Shown: positions 21,699 to 32,574 of the stretch, in pieces
How positions within the stretch are numbered: the stretch's first letter is position 1
Layout of the letters: the number at the start of each line of letters is the position of its first letter
Translations under genes and position numbers: made by a program
DNA from: Narthecium ossifragum
Lineage: Eukaryota; Streptophyta; Magnoliopsida; Dioscoreales; Nartheciaceae
Reading direction: 5' to 3'
Length of the DNA: 64,000 bases
Assembly (NCBI GenBank): GCA_963920575.1
Contig: OY986965.1
Span: 21,526,047-21,590,046, forward strand
Notes under the pieces: generated by a model
Seen by the model: only the letters and a program-made list of their open reading frames with translations
What the model was told of the DNA's origin: nothing
Database searches by the model: none

Positions 21699-24326
21699 TG
21701 TGAGGACCCGTACCTCCAACCTGGTCCGACCGCGTTAGGTCGAGGGTCTGGATTTGTGGTTTGGCTCGGTTGGCCTTGGGATGCGATCGGTTGATCGCAT
21801 CGCTGTTTTTGACCCCAGTGGCATTTTGGTAAATATGCTCCCTGGTGGTCAGTTTCACACCCGCGTTGCACACATGGCCTTTGATTGATGTATGTGTTTG
21901 ATTAGAACCTTCAGGGCGCTTCCGATCGGAAGATCGGAGCTCGATCGGGAGAGATCGAATCGGACGGCTGTGATGGATTCCAGCTTTCTATTTAAACCCC
22001 CTTTCCTTTCTCTCTCTCTTTCTTCTTCTCCTGCGTTCTCTTTCTCCTCTCTCTCATGCGGCTGGGTGCTAGGGCATCGGAGGATGGTTTTCGAGGAGTG
22101 GTTTCCAGCGATCGGAGTTGGGGGATGCGTGGAGGAGCTGCCCTATCTCTTCAAGTAGGTGTTTCTACCTCGATCCTTGAATCGGGTTCTCCTAGGATAG
22201 GTTTTATGCATTTTCGCTGTATGAATACATGTTAGAATGCTATGTAGCTCTTTGTGTATGTAGTATGGAGGATTTGAAGTATTCTTATCTCACTTTTTCT
22301 GTATTCTAACGGTTGGTTTCCGTATTATCGCCGTTTTGTCGGTTTTTGTCCATTTGGACCTAGATAGGAGATTTAACCGTCAAAAGCTGGATTTCTTCAT
22401 TCCATTAGCTTCCCCATTGTTAAATACACTTGCTTGCAAAAATCTCATCTTATTCCAACTTAATTTGATACTTGAAATCCAAAGAAATAGATTTCCGGCA
22501 CTGTTCTGATGAACTGTGCCAAGAGCTCGACGGTCGATCGGTGCATCGACCGTCACATGTTGTTTTACGCTTTCTGGGCCTGGCGGTCGACCGTCGGATC
22601 GACCATCGCATCGACCGTCAGGCTCTGTCGGGATTTTAGCCTCCCACGGTCGATGGGTCGATCGACCGAGGGTTCTCTCTCTTTTTCATCCCGCCTCACG
22701 GTTGACCGTCGGATCGACTGTCGCGTCGTCCGTGAGGCTCTGTCTCGTTTTGGGCTCTCCACGGTCGATGGGTTGATCGACCGTCGCCCATATGGTTTTC
22801 CTCGTTTTGGCCTCACGGTCGACCGTGGCATCGACCGTGACATCGTCCGTGGTCTCACGGTCGATCCCCGGATCGACCGTGACATCGTCCGTGACCCCTT
22901 GAACTTGATTTTCTGGCTTTTCTTGGATGGATTTGATTTGGGGTTAGTATCTAAACATGTTGGGAAGCATGTAGGGGGATTTGATGAGGTTTTCAAAGGA
23001 TTTTTATCGGGTTTGAGAATCGATTTGAGTAACTCTCTCTTTTTGGGTGAATCTATGGCTTTACTTGCATTTAATACATGTGTGATTGTAGTTAAATGCT
23101 TAGCTGTTTGCTCAGCCATTAACTAGCTATGAGTGCTAGTTAATGAGAAATTCTGGAACCTTAGCCTCTTGCCGGCGAGTGCCGAGGGCTATTGTATAAA
23201 TGTGGCCAGTTACCTGCGGGGTAACTGTGGAACCTTAGTCTGTCAGGTGCAAGAGAGCACTGAAGACTATTGTATATCTGTGTTCGATGCTTGGTTCATT
23301 ATCTTTGTTTGGTTAGCATAGATTATCTGTATTTGAGGCCTTTGCTATGCTTACCCTTTGGCTAGCTGTAAGCTATGCCTAGCCCTGTATGATTACTGAC
23401 ATCTTGTTGCATGCTTATATCTTGTTATCTGTGCCTGAGCATTGCATGCATCTTGTTTGCATTAGAGGAATTTGAGGTTAGGCGGGCGATGGTTTGGGTA
23501 GCCGATCCGAGGCTCTCGGGTAGCTCGGATCTAGCCTTAGGACCGTGGCTGGGTAGTCAGGAATAGGGTGTGATCTTGGATCATCTGAATCTCTTGTGAT
23601 TGAGGATGCACGCTAGTTGACTCTGATCAATGTTTGAGGTTTAGAGGTCGTGTTGGTCTCCCAAGGCCAAGTGCTAAGGATGCAATCGATGTGTTCCCGA
23701 TGTGGTCCCCAGGCAGTGGTATCCCTGCTGGGTAAGGGTGATCCTGCATGGTACTGTTCCCCTGTTAGTGCTTATGGTGATCTTGGTAACTTGGACAAGA
23801 GAGAGGTTCATGACAGGAGCCCTTGGAACATCGATAGGGTTATGGGACCCGTGGCATCCGTTAGACTTGAGCGGGGAGACAACACTGTTGTTGTTTTCCT
23901 CCCTTCAGTGTGCCGTAGAGTAGAACCCTACTGAGCTTATCGCTCACTCCTACCCGGGCTACGTTTGCAGGTGCAGGCGCCAGTTCTTCTTCAGTAGAGC
24001 CGGCGGATCAGTTTTGGTTGCGCGACTACATCCAGAGGTGCTTGAGGTTGTTGGAGGATTATCTGTTGTACTTTGGCAGTTTTGTAAATTGTAAATATAT
24101 TTGAGGACTTTTGAGATCAATGTATAATATTCTTTCATTGGAAGATTTGTATCAAATATTGAATAGTACAACTGATGTTGTGTAAATTGAATTTCTGTTT
24201 CACCTCTGAAATATATTGTTTAAGTTTTTCTATAATTCCGGTTTGTATCGCGCCACTTGGAGATGAATAGTGTAGGTTTCCCATCACGCCTCGGCTCGGA
24301 TGGGTTTTCTGGGTCGAGGTGTGACA
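21699..24326 (+). mobile_element. Solo LTR 2 of the long-LTR family (2628 bp, TSD AGCCT)
   Basis: It starts TGTGAGGACCCGTACC and ends GTCGAGGTGTGACA, with AGCCT at 21694-21698 and 24327-24331. It is the reverse complement counterpart of 3257-5848, end to end. A TATA-like TATTTAAA at 21989-21996 suggests the plus strand is sense. It holds an AT-rich middle, the palindrome array, and a conserved 3' zone (ACTCCTACCCGGGC, TTTGCAGGTGCAGG). Long open frames inside (22509-23126 and others) are products of the repeat array and not genes. Confidence 0.87.
22520..22900. repeat. Palindrome array (CGGTCGAT / ATCGACCG) in solo LTR 2
   Basis: This is the same kind of array as 4687-5035, with arms such as GACGGTCGAT...GCATCGACCGTC and CACGGTCGAT...GATCGACCGTG. 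Unit number and spacers differ from LTR 1, so the arrays have diverged faster than the ends. Confidence 0.85.
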
Positions 24327-24610
24327 AGCCTTGTCACCATAAATCGGTTCATACAATTCATTGCAATAAAGGATATTTTCTATCCTTGGCTTCCATATTG
24401 CATAGTTGGAAGATGTGAGCTTAATCATAGCTCCCGAAGAATCATCCATCCTCGCAAGAACTACATCAAACACCTTCTAGGCACAAAAGCGTCAACACCT
24501 TCTACACACAAAAAATCTCCCTTTCCAATCATACAAGAAATTTGTCAAACACCTTATAGGCACACAACCTCAGACTTGCGGGTTATGGGCCCACCACACT
24601 TCCGCAACGT

Positions 24611-24628
24611 GGCTCTAATACAACTTAA
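24611..24628 (-). promoter_or_regulatory. Primer-binding site of copia B
   Basis: Just inside the 5' LTR the minus strand reads TTGTATTAGAGCC. This differs by two bases from the plant copia primer site TGGTATCAGAGCC, which is complementary to initiator methionine tRNA. Confidence 0.75.
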
Positions 24629-25214
24629 TGTGAAACTATCATGCATCAATGTGAGCTTGCATCTATCATTTCCCTCTTTGTGTGAGTTGAAAGACCAACC
24701 AATCACCTATGGAGAACAAAAAAAACAATAACAAGCAACAACCCAAACACAGTGATTTACATGAAAAGCCCCTCAAAGATGAGGGTAAAAAATCACGGGA
24801 CCAAAGTCCATTCTTCCACTATCAACAAGTAATGAGTTTACAAATAACCCTCTCTAGACAAAACTAGAGGATCACCAACAACTCTCTCTGGACAAAGCTA
24901 GAGGATCACCAACAACTAAGACCATGTCTTTGGGTCACATACATCACATAGAGTGGGTTTCAACAAGATGAGCAAAGAACAATCTCACTGAGGTGATGAG
25001 TTACAAAAGATCTTCTCTTCTTCTCACTTGAGACGGTTTGAGCAAGATCTCTCCTCCAATCTTTAGGTTAGGGTACAAAGCTTTGCCCTCTTTTTTCTCT
25101 TTCTCACTTCTTTTTGTTAACACTCATCGAAACCCTCTATATGGCTGCCACTCTCTTTTCTTCCCTTTTTTTCCCGAAGTGGGTCCCACCTCACATAAGG
25201 AGGGACACCCAACA
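24629..25214 (-). repeat. 5' LTR of copia B
   Basis: On the minus strand it begins TGTTGGGTGTCCC at 25214 and ends AGTTTCACA at 24629. It is longer than the 3' LTR because of an extra segment holding a local duplication (GACAAARCTAGAGGATCACC twice near 24850-24915). Confidence 0.82.
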
Positions 25215-25711
25215 AAGCCAACAGTGGCGACGGCCATGAATTTGTGAGGAGCCAAGGAATTCCTAAGATTGGGTTTACACATTGAAGAGGGAGAGGTAAA
25301 AGGCACGACGATCGACGAACAGTAAAATTTACAAGGATTGGAAGCTAATTCTATTTCGTGATGAAGAGGCGAGAAACAAAGGAATTCACCAAAGCGAGCT
25401 CGTCCTCCTCTAGCTCCGCTCCTTGAGTGAGGTCGACCAGCAAAGCCACCATGCGCTCATCATTCTCGTGCTCAAGCTCTCTGAGAGATATCCTTCTTCT
25501 CCTTCGCTTGTTTGACGATCAATACTTCACTGATATTTATAACGTAATTCTTACTAGAGATCATGTATCATGCTTGCTTCAGCCCTATCCAAAAAATCAT
25601 AATATAAAAAGTAGGGTAAAATAGTTTCTGATACCCTCGACTTTACATAATGGCATAATATGCAAGCTAGACTTTACATAATGGCATAATATACAATCTA
25701 GTATTCTCTAA
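25215..25711 (-). other. Unrecognised sequence with a short coding-like fragment
   Basis: On the minus strand about 25513-25358 reads as an open, acidic segment: RELEHENDERMVALLVDL, then TQGAELEEDELALVNSFV and a stop after RLFITK. It looks more coding-like than its surroundings, but I do not recognise the family and no start or splice structure is clear. At 25630-25700 the phrase CTTTACATAATGGCATAATA occurs twice. Confidence 0.3.
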
Positions 25712-25721
25712 AATAAAAATA

Positions 25722-25933
25722 GGCTAAATTTTCAATTAGTAGCCTATAGTTTGACCTATATTTTTATATGGTCCTTATATTTCAAAAAGTTACAATACAA
25801 ACCCTCAAATTTAAGAATCTCTCTTATGTGGTCCGCCACATCAGCTCCTGTCAAACGCCGTCAGCTGGCTAACGATAAAAGACTCAATTTTGACCCAACG
25901 TGGCAATTTTGACTTTTTAATTATTTTTTATGC
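25722..25933 (+). repeat. Left terminal inverted repeat of the Pack-MULE
   Basis: It runs from GGCTAAATTTTC to the TTTTTTATGC zone and matches the right TIR in reverse complement with roughly a dozen to fifteen differences by eye. The inner end encodes MTQRGNFDFLII on its strand, and the same phrase appears from the other TIR on the opposite strand. Confidence 0.9.
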
Positions 25934-25950
25934 GACATCAGCTCCATCTC

Positions 25951-26650
25951 TCATCCCTCCACTCCCCAGCCACGTAGGACCGGACCCACGACTCGATCGC
26001 CGACCAGATCAGGAGGCCGTCGGCGGCGTAGGGGTAGTCCTCGATCACCAGCTTCAGCCCGTGTGGCTCGGCGGCGCTGATCTCCATGGAGCAGGAGTCG
26101 GCGGGGGAGGTCGGCGGGGAGGCCCTGCTGGTCGAAGCGCCAGTGGTCGCGGTAAGACAACTGGCGGAGGAGGTCGGCGGGGAGGCCCTGCTGGTCGAAG
26201 CGCCAGTGGTCGCGGTAAGCGGCGGCGCTGATCTCCATGGAGCAGGAGTCGGTAACGGATCGGGAGTGTTGGACGATGGATCGACCGATGGAATTGATCC
26301 ACTCTCCAGCCACGTAGGACCGGACCCATGACTCGATCGCCGACCAGATTAGGAGGCCGTCGGCGGCGTAGGGGTAGTCCTCGATCACCAGCTTCAGCCC
26401 GTGTGGCTCGACGACGCTGATCTCCATGGAGCAGGAGTCGGCGGGGGAGGTCGGCGGGGAGGCCCTGCTGGTCGAAGCGCCAGTGGTCGCGGTAAGACAA
26501 CCGGCGGAGGAGGTCGGCGGGGAGGCCCTGCTGGTCGAAGCGCCAGTGGTCGCGGTAAGCGGCGGCGCTGATCTCCATGGAGCAGGAGTCGGTAACGGAT
26601 CGGGAGTGTTGGACGATGGATAGACCGATGGAATTGATCCATTCCTCCTT
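25951..26650 (-). pseudogene. Lipoxygenase fragments in a 340-bp tandem duplication
   Basis: On the minus strand one frame reads [19 protein letters not shown] and another [20 protein letters not shown] followed by [15 protein letters not shown]. Both are signature stretches of the plant lipoxygenase catalytic domain. They occur in a 340-bp block repeated in tandem (about 25971-26310 and 26311-26640). Within each block the [11 protein letters not shown] piece is itself doubled with a 63-bp period. Block ends join LOX sequence (AGEW) to PH1 sequence ([12 protein letters not shown]). Iron-binding residues of the full enzyme are absent, so there is no enzyme activity. A minus-strand frame of 259 aa (26730-25951) is open through both blocks. 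Confidence 0.85.
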
Positions 26651-26979
26651 CTCCTTGTTGGAGTCGGCGATGAAGTACATGGTCTCTTGCCTGGTGGAGA
26701 GCTCGAAGGCGAAGGGGCGGTTGAGGACATCCTCTGCGCCCTTCAAAGTGATGCAAGAGGCCACGGGGATGACCCCCAAGGGACGGATGCACGGGTGACA
26801 TGGGATTCCTTGAACCAGAAGAGCTTCCCTTGCTTCAACACGAACCACCGCCGCCGCCAAGTCTTGATGTACTCACCCTGCTTGTTGAGCCACCCCGCCC
26901 GCTCCGGGTTCGACCAGAACTCCACCCCACCTCCGGTATCGGCCCCCGTCCCGCCGGATCCGGACACGTAATTCCACAT
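26590..26979 (-). pseudogene. PH1-like pleckstrin-homology gene fragment with frameshift
   Basis: The first part (26979 to about 26780) reads GGVEFWSNPERAGWLNKQGE then YIKTWRRRWFVLKQGKLFWF, the start of the PH domain of plant PH1 proteins, which bind phosphoinositides. Near 26770-26785 the frame shifts by one base. The rest continues in the next frame: [40 protein letters not shown], then [10 protein letters not shown] and [12 protein letters not shown]. Nearly the whole 140-residue family protein is represented. The end is fused to LOX sequence. As an intron-less piece in a Pack-MULE with a frameshift, it is called a captured pseudogene. Confidence 0.87.
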
Positions 26980-27066
26980 AAGAGATGTGTTCTTCCGTCG
27001 AGGTCGGCGGCGATGTGTTCTTCGCGGAGGGTTGATTCCGGCGGGCCATAGATGGCGGGTCGAGTG

Positions 27067-27278
27067 GCATAAAAAATAATTAAAAAGTCAAAATTGCCAC
27101 GTTGGGTCAAAATTGAGTCTCTTGCCGTTAGCCAGCTGACGGCGTTTGACGGGAGCTGACGTGGCGGACCACATAAGAGAGATTCTTAAATTTGAGGGTT
27201 TGTATTGCAACTTTTTGAAATATAAGAACCATATAAAAATATAGGTCAAACTACATGGTACTAATTGAAAATTTAGCC
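27067..27278 (-). repeat. Right terminal inverted repeat of the Pack-MULE
   Basis: It is the reverse complement partner of 25722-25933 and the same length, ending at 27278 just before the TSD AATAAAAATA. Confidence 0.9.
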
Positions 27279-27288
27279 AATAAAAATA

Positions 27289-28339
27289 TATATTTTTTTA
27301 TTCCAAGATTTTGAAAATAGACATTTCTAGACTCGTCATTAGTGGAATGTGACTAACCGCTCACGTGCGATCACATATGTGGTATTTATCTTTTTCTCAT
27401 CTCCTGAAGCACACTCGACAATACCAGCTGGTTTTCTTAATGCTAAGAATAAACGTGAAGCACTTTTTGGTACCTTGATATAGCTGTGATACACACCAGC
27501 CCCACTCAAGCCATGATGCATGGCGTTCTGGATGCAACTCAGCATCAACCAAAAATAGATAAGCACGAGATCACGCTAGTGACCAAAGATGGATAAGCGA
27601 GGGATCAAGGCCACGCGATCAATAAGGCGCATCAAAGAAATCACGTTCCTGAAATAAATAGCTTCCTATCATTTGGATAAACTCTATTCCTAAGATAGCT
27701 ACTACTTGTTTAGGAATGGGTTATGTCATTATTAGGCTGAACTTCTTGTTATTTAAGTTGAATGGAATAAAGGGAACGCGGGAAGAATTTCTCCACCAGA
27801 TTGGTGTATGGCTGAGTTGCTCTGTCTATGAGTTGCTCATCAACCGACCCCATTCCCTCCTCTTAATCTCCCATCCCACTCCCCTCATTCAACATAGGTA
27901 AACTAAGAAGGGAAGATCCCGCTTCCCTCCCCTTGGTGCCTACGCCCACCAAGAGGCCAGTTACAACATCTTATAAGAATATGACGTTTTGTAACATACC
28001 TCAACTTTACATAATATGTAATTTAGTACCCTATAAAATAAAAGCCGGGTCATGTGAGATCACGCACATGACGGGGGCGGAGGTTTTCCGTGACAGGCTT
28101 AATAGACGTTTGAGGTTGGACCAAATTGAACGGTTTCATAACCTTAAACTAGTAGAAGGTATAATTTTATTTTAAAGGGTATCCTAAAAACTAACGTGGG
28201 TTTTTTTATAAAGAAAATTATTGGTTACGACCGCTTTCGGATGCAGTCCGTTATCCGAGAATAACCGGATCCAAACCCGTTTGGCGCACCTTCTACTGTT
28301 AACCGGCTTAAGCACACAGTCTCCGCCACACCACTGACG
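27289..28339. other. Upstream region of the GLDH gene
   Basis: No gene is recognised. A 75-aa minus-strand frame (27566-27339) shows no family resemblance I can name. The stretch 27930-28190 shares CTCRACTTTACATAAT with 25640-25690 and is probably a small decayed repeat. The promoter of the following gene must lie here, but I see no decisive TATA box. Confidence 0.4.
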
Positions 28340-31300
28340 ATGTTCCGCCGCTCCATTCGACCGCTCCTCCAACCCTCCTCCGTTGTCTCCCACCTCCTCC
28401 GCCACCCCCAAAACCCTAACTCTAGTCCGACCATCCCCCTCCTCACTGGCAGCTTCCACCCCCACCGCTTCCTCAGCACCACCTCCACTTCGGACAATGA
28501 GCTCCGGAAGTACTTGGGTTACGCGGTCCTCCTCCTCGGTTGCGGCGCCGCTACCTATTTCTCTTTTCCCTTCCCCGCTGATGCGCGCCACAAGAAGGCT
28601 CAGATCTTCCGCTATGCTCCTCTACCCGAGGACCTCCATACTGTCACCAACTGGAGCGCCACCCACGAGGTCCACACCCGCACCTTCATCCAGCCAGAAA
28701 CCCTGCAGGAGCTCGAGGATGCCATCAAAGATGCGAACGAGAAGCGCAGGAAGCTTAGGCCTGTGGGCTCGGGGCTGTCGCCGAATGGGATCGGGCTGAC
28801 TCGAGCTGGGATGGTGAACTTGGCGCTGATGGATAAGATCGTCGAGGTGGATAAGGAGAAGAAGATGGTTAGGGTTCAGGCGGGGATTAGAGTCTCGCAA
28901 CTTGTCGACGGGATTAAGGAGCACGGGCTCACCCTGCAGAACTTCGCGTCAATTAGGGAGCAGCAGATTGGAGGAATTATACAGGTATTCTGTTGGAGAA
29001 AAAAGATGAAATATCTACATTTTATGATGAGACGACGTATAAATTATATGATTTTGTTTATCTGTGGAATGTGATTACCTATCCAGTGGAAAAAGGAGGC
29101 CTAAAATGTAGATAAGTTTCCTATTTTGCATTAGGAATTACTTTGGATGGCAAATATGGCCGAGTAACATGTGTTGTTTAATGTTCTAAACTTATAAAGA
29201 ATGCCAATGCCTGGCATTGAGTGGTTGATCAAATTGTGAAGGAATGTCAGTAATGCTCTGCTTTTCATGTTTCATTTTTTGCTTTATGATTCTCATGTAT
29301 TAGGATGACTAGTCTGACGCTTTATTTTGCTTAGGTGATGAACTTTAAATGCCTACATTCCCCGATATTAACGCTGCAGCTTGTAGGAAGGAACCTGGTA
29401 CCTCCAAACAGTTGATGAGGGCATTCAATTAACATAGTTTATTACGAAAGCACTAAGTTGATAAGATTTTGTGGTTAGAGTTTCATTAACCTTGTAGCGT
29501 GCGTTCTTCACGGGAAGGTCTGAGAAAAAACTTGAGAAGGCTAGTCAGTAATCTACCTTTGTTAGAGGAGGCAAGGATTATCCTCTATCAAAGTTTATGC
29601 AGCTCTGTTGATAACCTCATGGTTTATTAGTGTTTGCTGTCTCATTTTTACTCTTTATTAAATTCTAGTAAATCCTTTCAACCATACAATCTTGGGCCAA
29701 AATTTGCACAATATACTTGGTACAATGTTTATGTTTTTCGTAAAATTCAATTTGTCTTTCCATTTCTTTATCTCCAGGTTGGTGCCCATGGAACTGGTGC
29801 AAGCTTGCCTCCAATTGATGAGCAAATTGTAAGCATGAAAATAGTTACCCCTTCAAAGGGAACAATAGAGGTTTCAAAGGAGAAAGATCCTGAATTATTC
29901 TATCTAGCTCGTTGTGGCCTAGGCGGACTTGGAGTGGTTGCTGAAGTCACCATACAATGTGTTGATAGACAAGAGCTTCTTGAACATACATTTGTTTCCA
30001 ATATGGACGAGATTAGGAAGAATCACAGGTTTAATTATATTTCTATTAGGAAGCATTAATGTTATCTTTGCAAGATATTGGCTTTTCAAAATCTGAACGT
30101 GTTTGCTTCTCCAAGCCTTTGCATACTTGGACTTAAAAAGGATTTTTTGTGTTAACTTTTGCAGGAAATGGCTGGCTGAAAATAAGCACGTAAAATACTT
30201 GTATATACCATACACTGACACCGTGGTCGTCGTACAGTGCAACCCTCTCTCAAAATGGAAACGTCCACCTAATTTCCAAGCAAAATATGGGAAGGACGAA
30301 GCATTACAGCATGTTCGTGATATTTACCATGATTCTCTTAAGAAATATGGGTTAGTGCACTAGCGAAGTTGTTCACTACAATTACTGCATGTACATTAAC
30401 CTTCACATCAGAAAATTAATATTTTAGTTTGGTGTTTAGTGAAAATGGTCAACCAAATTTTGACAATTCCTGTAGAAGCATTACTTAGTTGCTTCTCAGA
30501 GCTTGTGCTGTCATGATTTAATTGTTAATAGGGTTGTTAAACATTTGCAGATCCAAGGAAAGTGGTGATATAAATCAACTTTCATTTACCGAGTTGAGGG
30601 ATAGGCTTATTGCCCTCGATCCTCTTGACAAAGACCATGTCATAAAAGTCAATCAAGCTGAAGCTGAATACTGGAAGAAGTCGGAGGGATATAGAGTAGG
30701 TTGGAGTGATGAAATACTGGGTTTTGATTGTGGTGGGCAGCAATGGGTCTCTGAGATCTGTTTCCCTGCCGGGACACTTGCGAAGCCTAGCATGAAGGAC
30801 TTGGACTACATTGAGCAGTTGAAACAACTCATTGAAAGTGATGGGATACCGGCACCGGCTCCAATCGAGCAACGTTGGACGGCTCGCAGCAAGAGCCTTA
30901 TGAGTCCCGCGTCAAGCTCTAAGGATGATGATATCTTCTCATGGGTAAAGTCCTTAATCATGTCACCCTGTGGTTTAAATTTTGTGCTGTGTGTGCTTGC
31001 ATATCATCTAATGCCAGACCAATCAGGCATAAGCATTATGGATATGCTTACCTTAGAGTTTTAAAACACATGTAATATCTTAGATTTATATGGTTTCATT
31101 GTGTCAGTTACTCATTACAAAGTCATATTCGATAGACGTTCAATTGGAGTAGTTATTGTCTGTTGCATATTCTACGAAATTTTTTTGCCCTGTATATCTG
31201 TAGGCTTATGATTTTACGCTATGTCTCGGTTAGTGTTAAGTGTTAGGAGCGTGATTCCAATTTTTTTTAAGCGGTTCCATTGTGGTGCCTATAAACTCTG

Positions 31301-32574
31301 GGACATCTCCATGTAAGTTTAAATTTGATTCGTTATGCTTCTTGTTCAATGATTGCATTCTTTTTGTTTCTTTTGTTGGAAAAGCTTCAGATTTTGGTTT
31401 GAGCCACTTTTTGTGCTTTTACTAAGACTATAACTTATGAGTATTGCCACTTAGTGTTGATATATCAAGATGACATTGCATTAAAGTAATAGCCGCTTTG
31501 ATGTATTTGACCCTATTGAACTCAGACCAATATGGAAATACATTTCTGAACCTTGGTTAGTTCATTGTTTTGAGGTTTTACACTTTTATTTACCATTATT
31601 TGTCTTTCTATTCCTTAGGTGGGTATAATCATGTACCTTCCTACATCAGATGCTCGTCAGAGGAAGGATATCACAGAGGAGTTCTTCCATTACAGATACC
31701 TAGCACAAACCAGACTGTGGGATAAGTATTCTGCTTACGAACATTGGGCTAAAGTTGAGGTAATGCTGTAGAACAAATTCATTGCTTGATTTCTTCATTG
31801 TATGCCGGTGTAAGAAATCACCACCCTCCCAATCCCTGCATTTCGGGATCTTAAGCCTGCTCATGAATTTTATGTGAATGATATTCGATTTTAGAAATTT
31901 ACAGCATCTACATTCTTACTTGGATTTGAACAGTGCAAAGGACTTGGTGATTTTCCTAAAACCTGGGAAGAATTGGGCTGAACCAAAATGCTGCTTTCTT
32001 ACACCCAACTTAATAACTGTTAAAAATCTAAAAATATTTTACTAGAAGCTGCTGTAACTTGTTTTCAGTAGAACGTACCTTTTCATTCATTGAAGATCTG
32101 CATTGAGAAAACTCACAAACAATCAAATTGCACTATGTGCTATTGTTTTACATCTTTGAATCTGTCAGTGACAGTAAGAGTTTGCCGCCTCCAGAATCTT
32201 TCTTCCATATCATTTTTTCTCTTTTCTCAGCCAAGGGGTTTGGCAGTTCAATGAAGCTTTTGATATAGCTACCATATTCAAAAAAATTCAGGAATACGAA
32301 ATATATCTACCGTAACAGTTTCGACTTGTTCATGAGGACATTTAAAGCTTCCTTTCCTTCGTTTTGTTATACCAAGTATTCCTGTTGCAGTAATTAGCAT
32401 CCTTTACAGGTTCCAAAAGATGACGAGGAGCTTGCTGAGCTCCAAGCAAGACTCAAGAAGCGTTTCCCAGTTGATGCTTACAACAGAGCACGCAGGGAGT
32501 TGGATCCAAACAGAATACTTTCCAACAGAATGATAGAGAAGCTCTTCCCACAGGCACAAACTGTAACTGCCTAA
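28340..32574 (+). CDS. GLDH: L-galactono-1,4-lactone dehydrogenase, mitochondrial (six exons, 593 aa)
   Basis: Catalyses the last step of plant ascorbate synthesis, oxidising L-galactono-1,4-lactone and passing electrons to cytochrome c at the inner mitochondrial membrane; the family also helps assemble complex I. Exons: 28340-28984, 29778-30028, 30165-30350, 30551-30944, 31619-31759, 32410-32574, all with GT-AG borders and consistent phases (1782 nt). The N-terminus is Arg-rich (MFRRSIRPLL), like a presequence; residues 58-77 form a membrane segment. The FAD-binding part holds RPVGSGLSPNG (140-150), with Leu146 where animal and fungal oxidases have the flavin-linked His, and NFASIREQQIGG (201-212), whose Ala203 fits the residue that limits oxygen reactivity. 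EQR (467-469) fits the Glu-X-Arg substrate pair. The C-terminus DPNRILSN and KLFP is typical. Length fits the family (about 590-610). No lesions, so it is probably functional. Confidence 0.97.

Larger units (their letters stand above)
21052..24473 (-). pseudogene. copia B gag, split by solo LTR 2
   Basis: The N-terminal part lies at 24473-24332 (MDDSSGAMIKLTSSNYAIWK, a standard copia gag start; the second Met at 24449 is the likelier start). The rest lies at 21693-21052. Dropping the insert and one TSD joins GDKA to RPKEKSDKDW in frame. Next come the UBN2 domain (WKKLEARYERKTAQNKASL), a basic Arg/Ser-rich linker and a CCHC knuckle CGKLGHMKREC with the first Cys in YHCG. Stops occur near 21460 and 21358. 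Confidence 0.85.
17088..25214 (-). mobile_element. Ty1/copia retrotransposon (copia B), with two nested solo LTRs
   Basis: On the minus strand the order is 5' LTR (24629-25214), a primer site resembling initiator-Met, gag, protease, integrase, RT, RNase H, polypurine tract and 3' LTR (17088-17554), which is the Ty1/copia order. A 275-bp solo LTR and a 2628-bp solo LTR are nested in it, each with a matching 5-bp TSD; removing them restores frame continuity at both places. Net length is about 5.2 kb. In-frame stops in gag, before the protease, in integrase and in RT make it inactive. The flanking 5-mers AATAA and AAGCC do not match, so no TSD for the whole element was found. Confidence 0.88.
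25722..27278. mobile_element. Pack-MULE carrying PH1-like and lipoxygenase gene fragments (1557 bp)
   Basis: Two 212-bp terminal inverted repeats (25722-25933 and 27067-27278) start GGCTAAATTTTCAATTAGTA. They are flanked by the perfect 10-bp direct repeat AATAAAAATA at 25712-25721 and 27279-27288. Long TIRs with a 9-11-bp TSD are the mark of Mutator-like elements. No transposase is present. The interior is GC-rich and made of fragments of two unrelated host genes on the minus strand, which defines a Pack-MULE. The AT-rich TIRs contrast sharply with the captured DNA. Confidence 0.92.

Noticed and set aside
29634..30059. 141-aa frame as a separate gene
   Set aside because: It is GLDH exon 2 (29778-30028) with flanking intron sequence.
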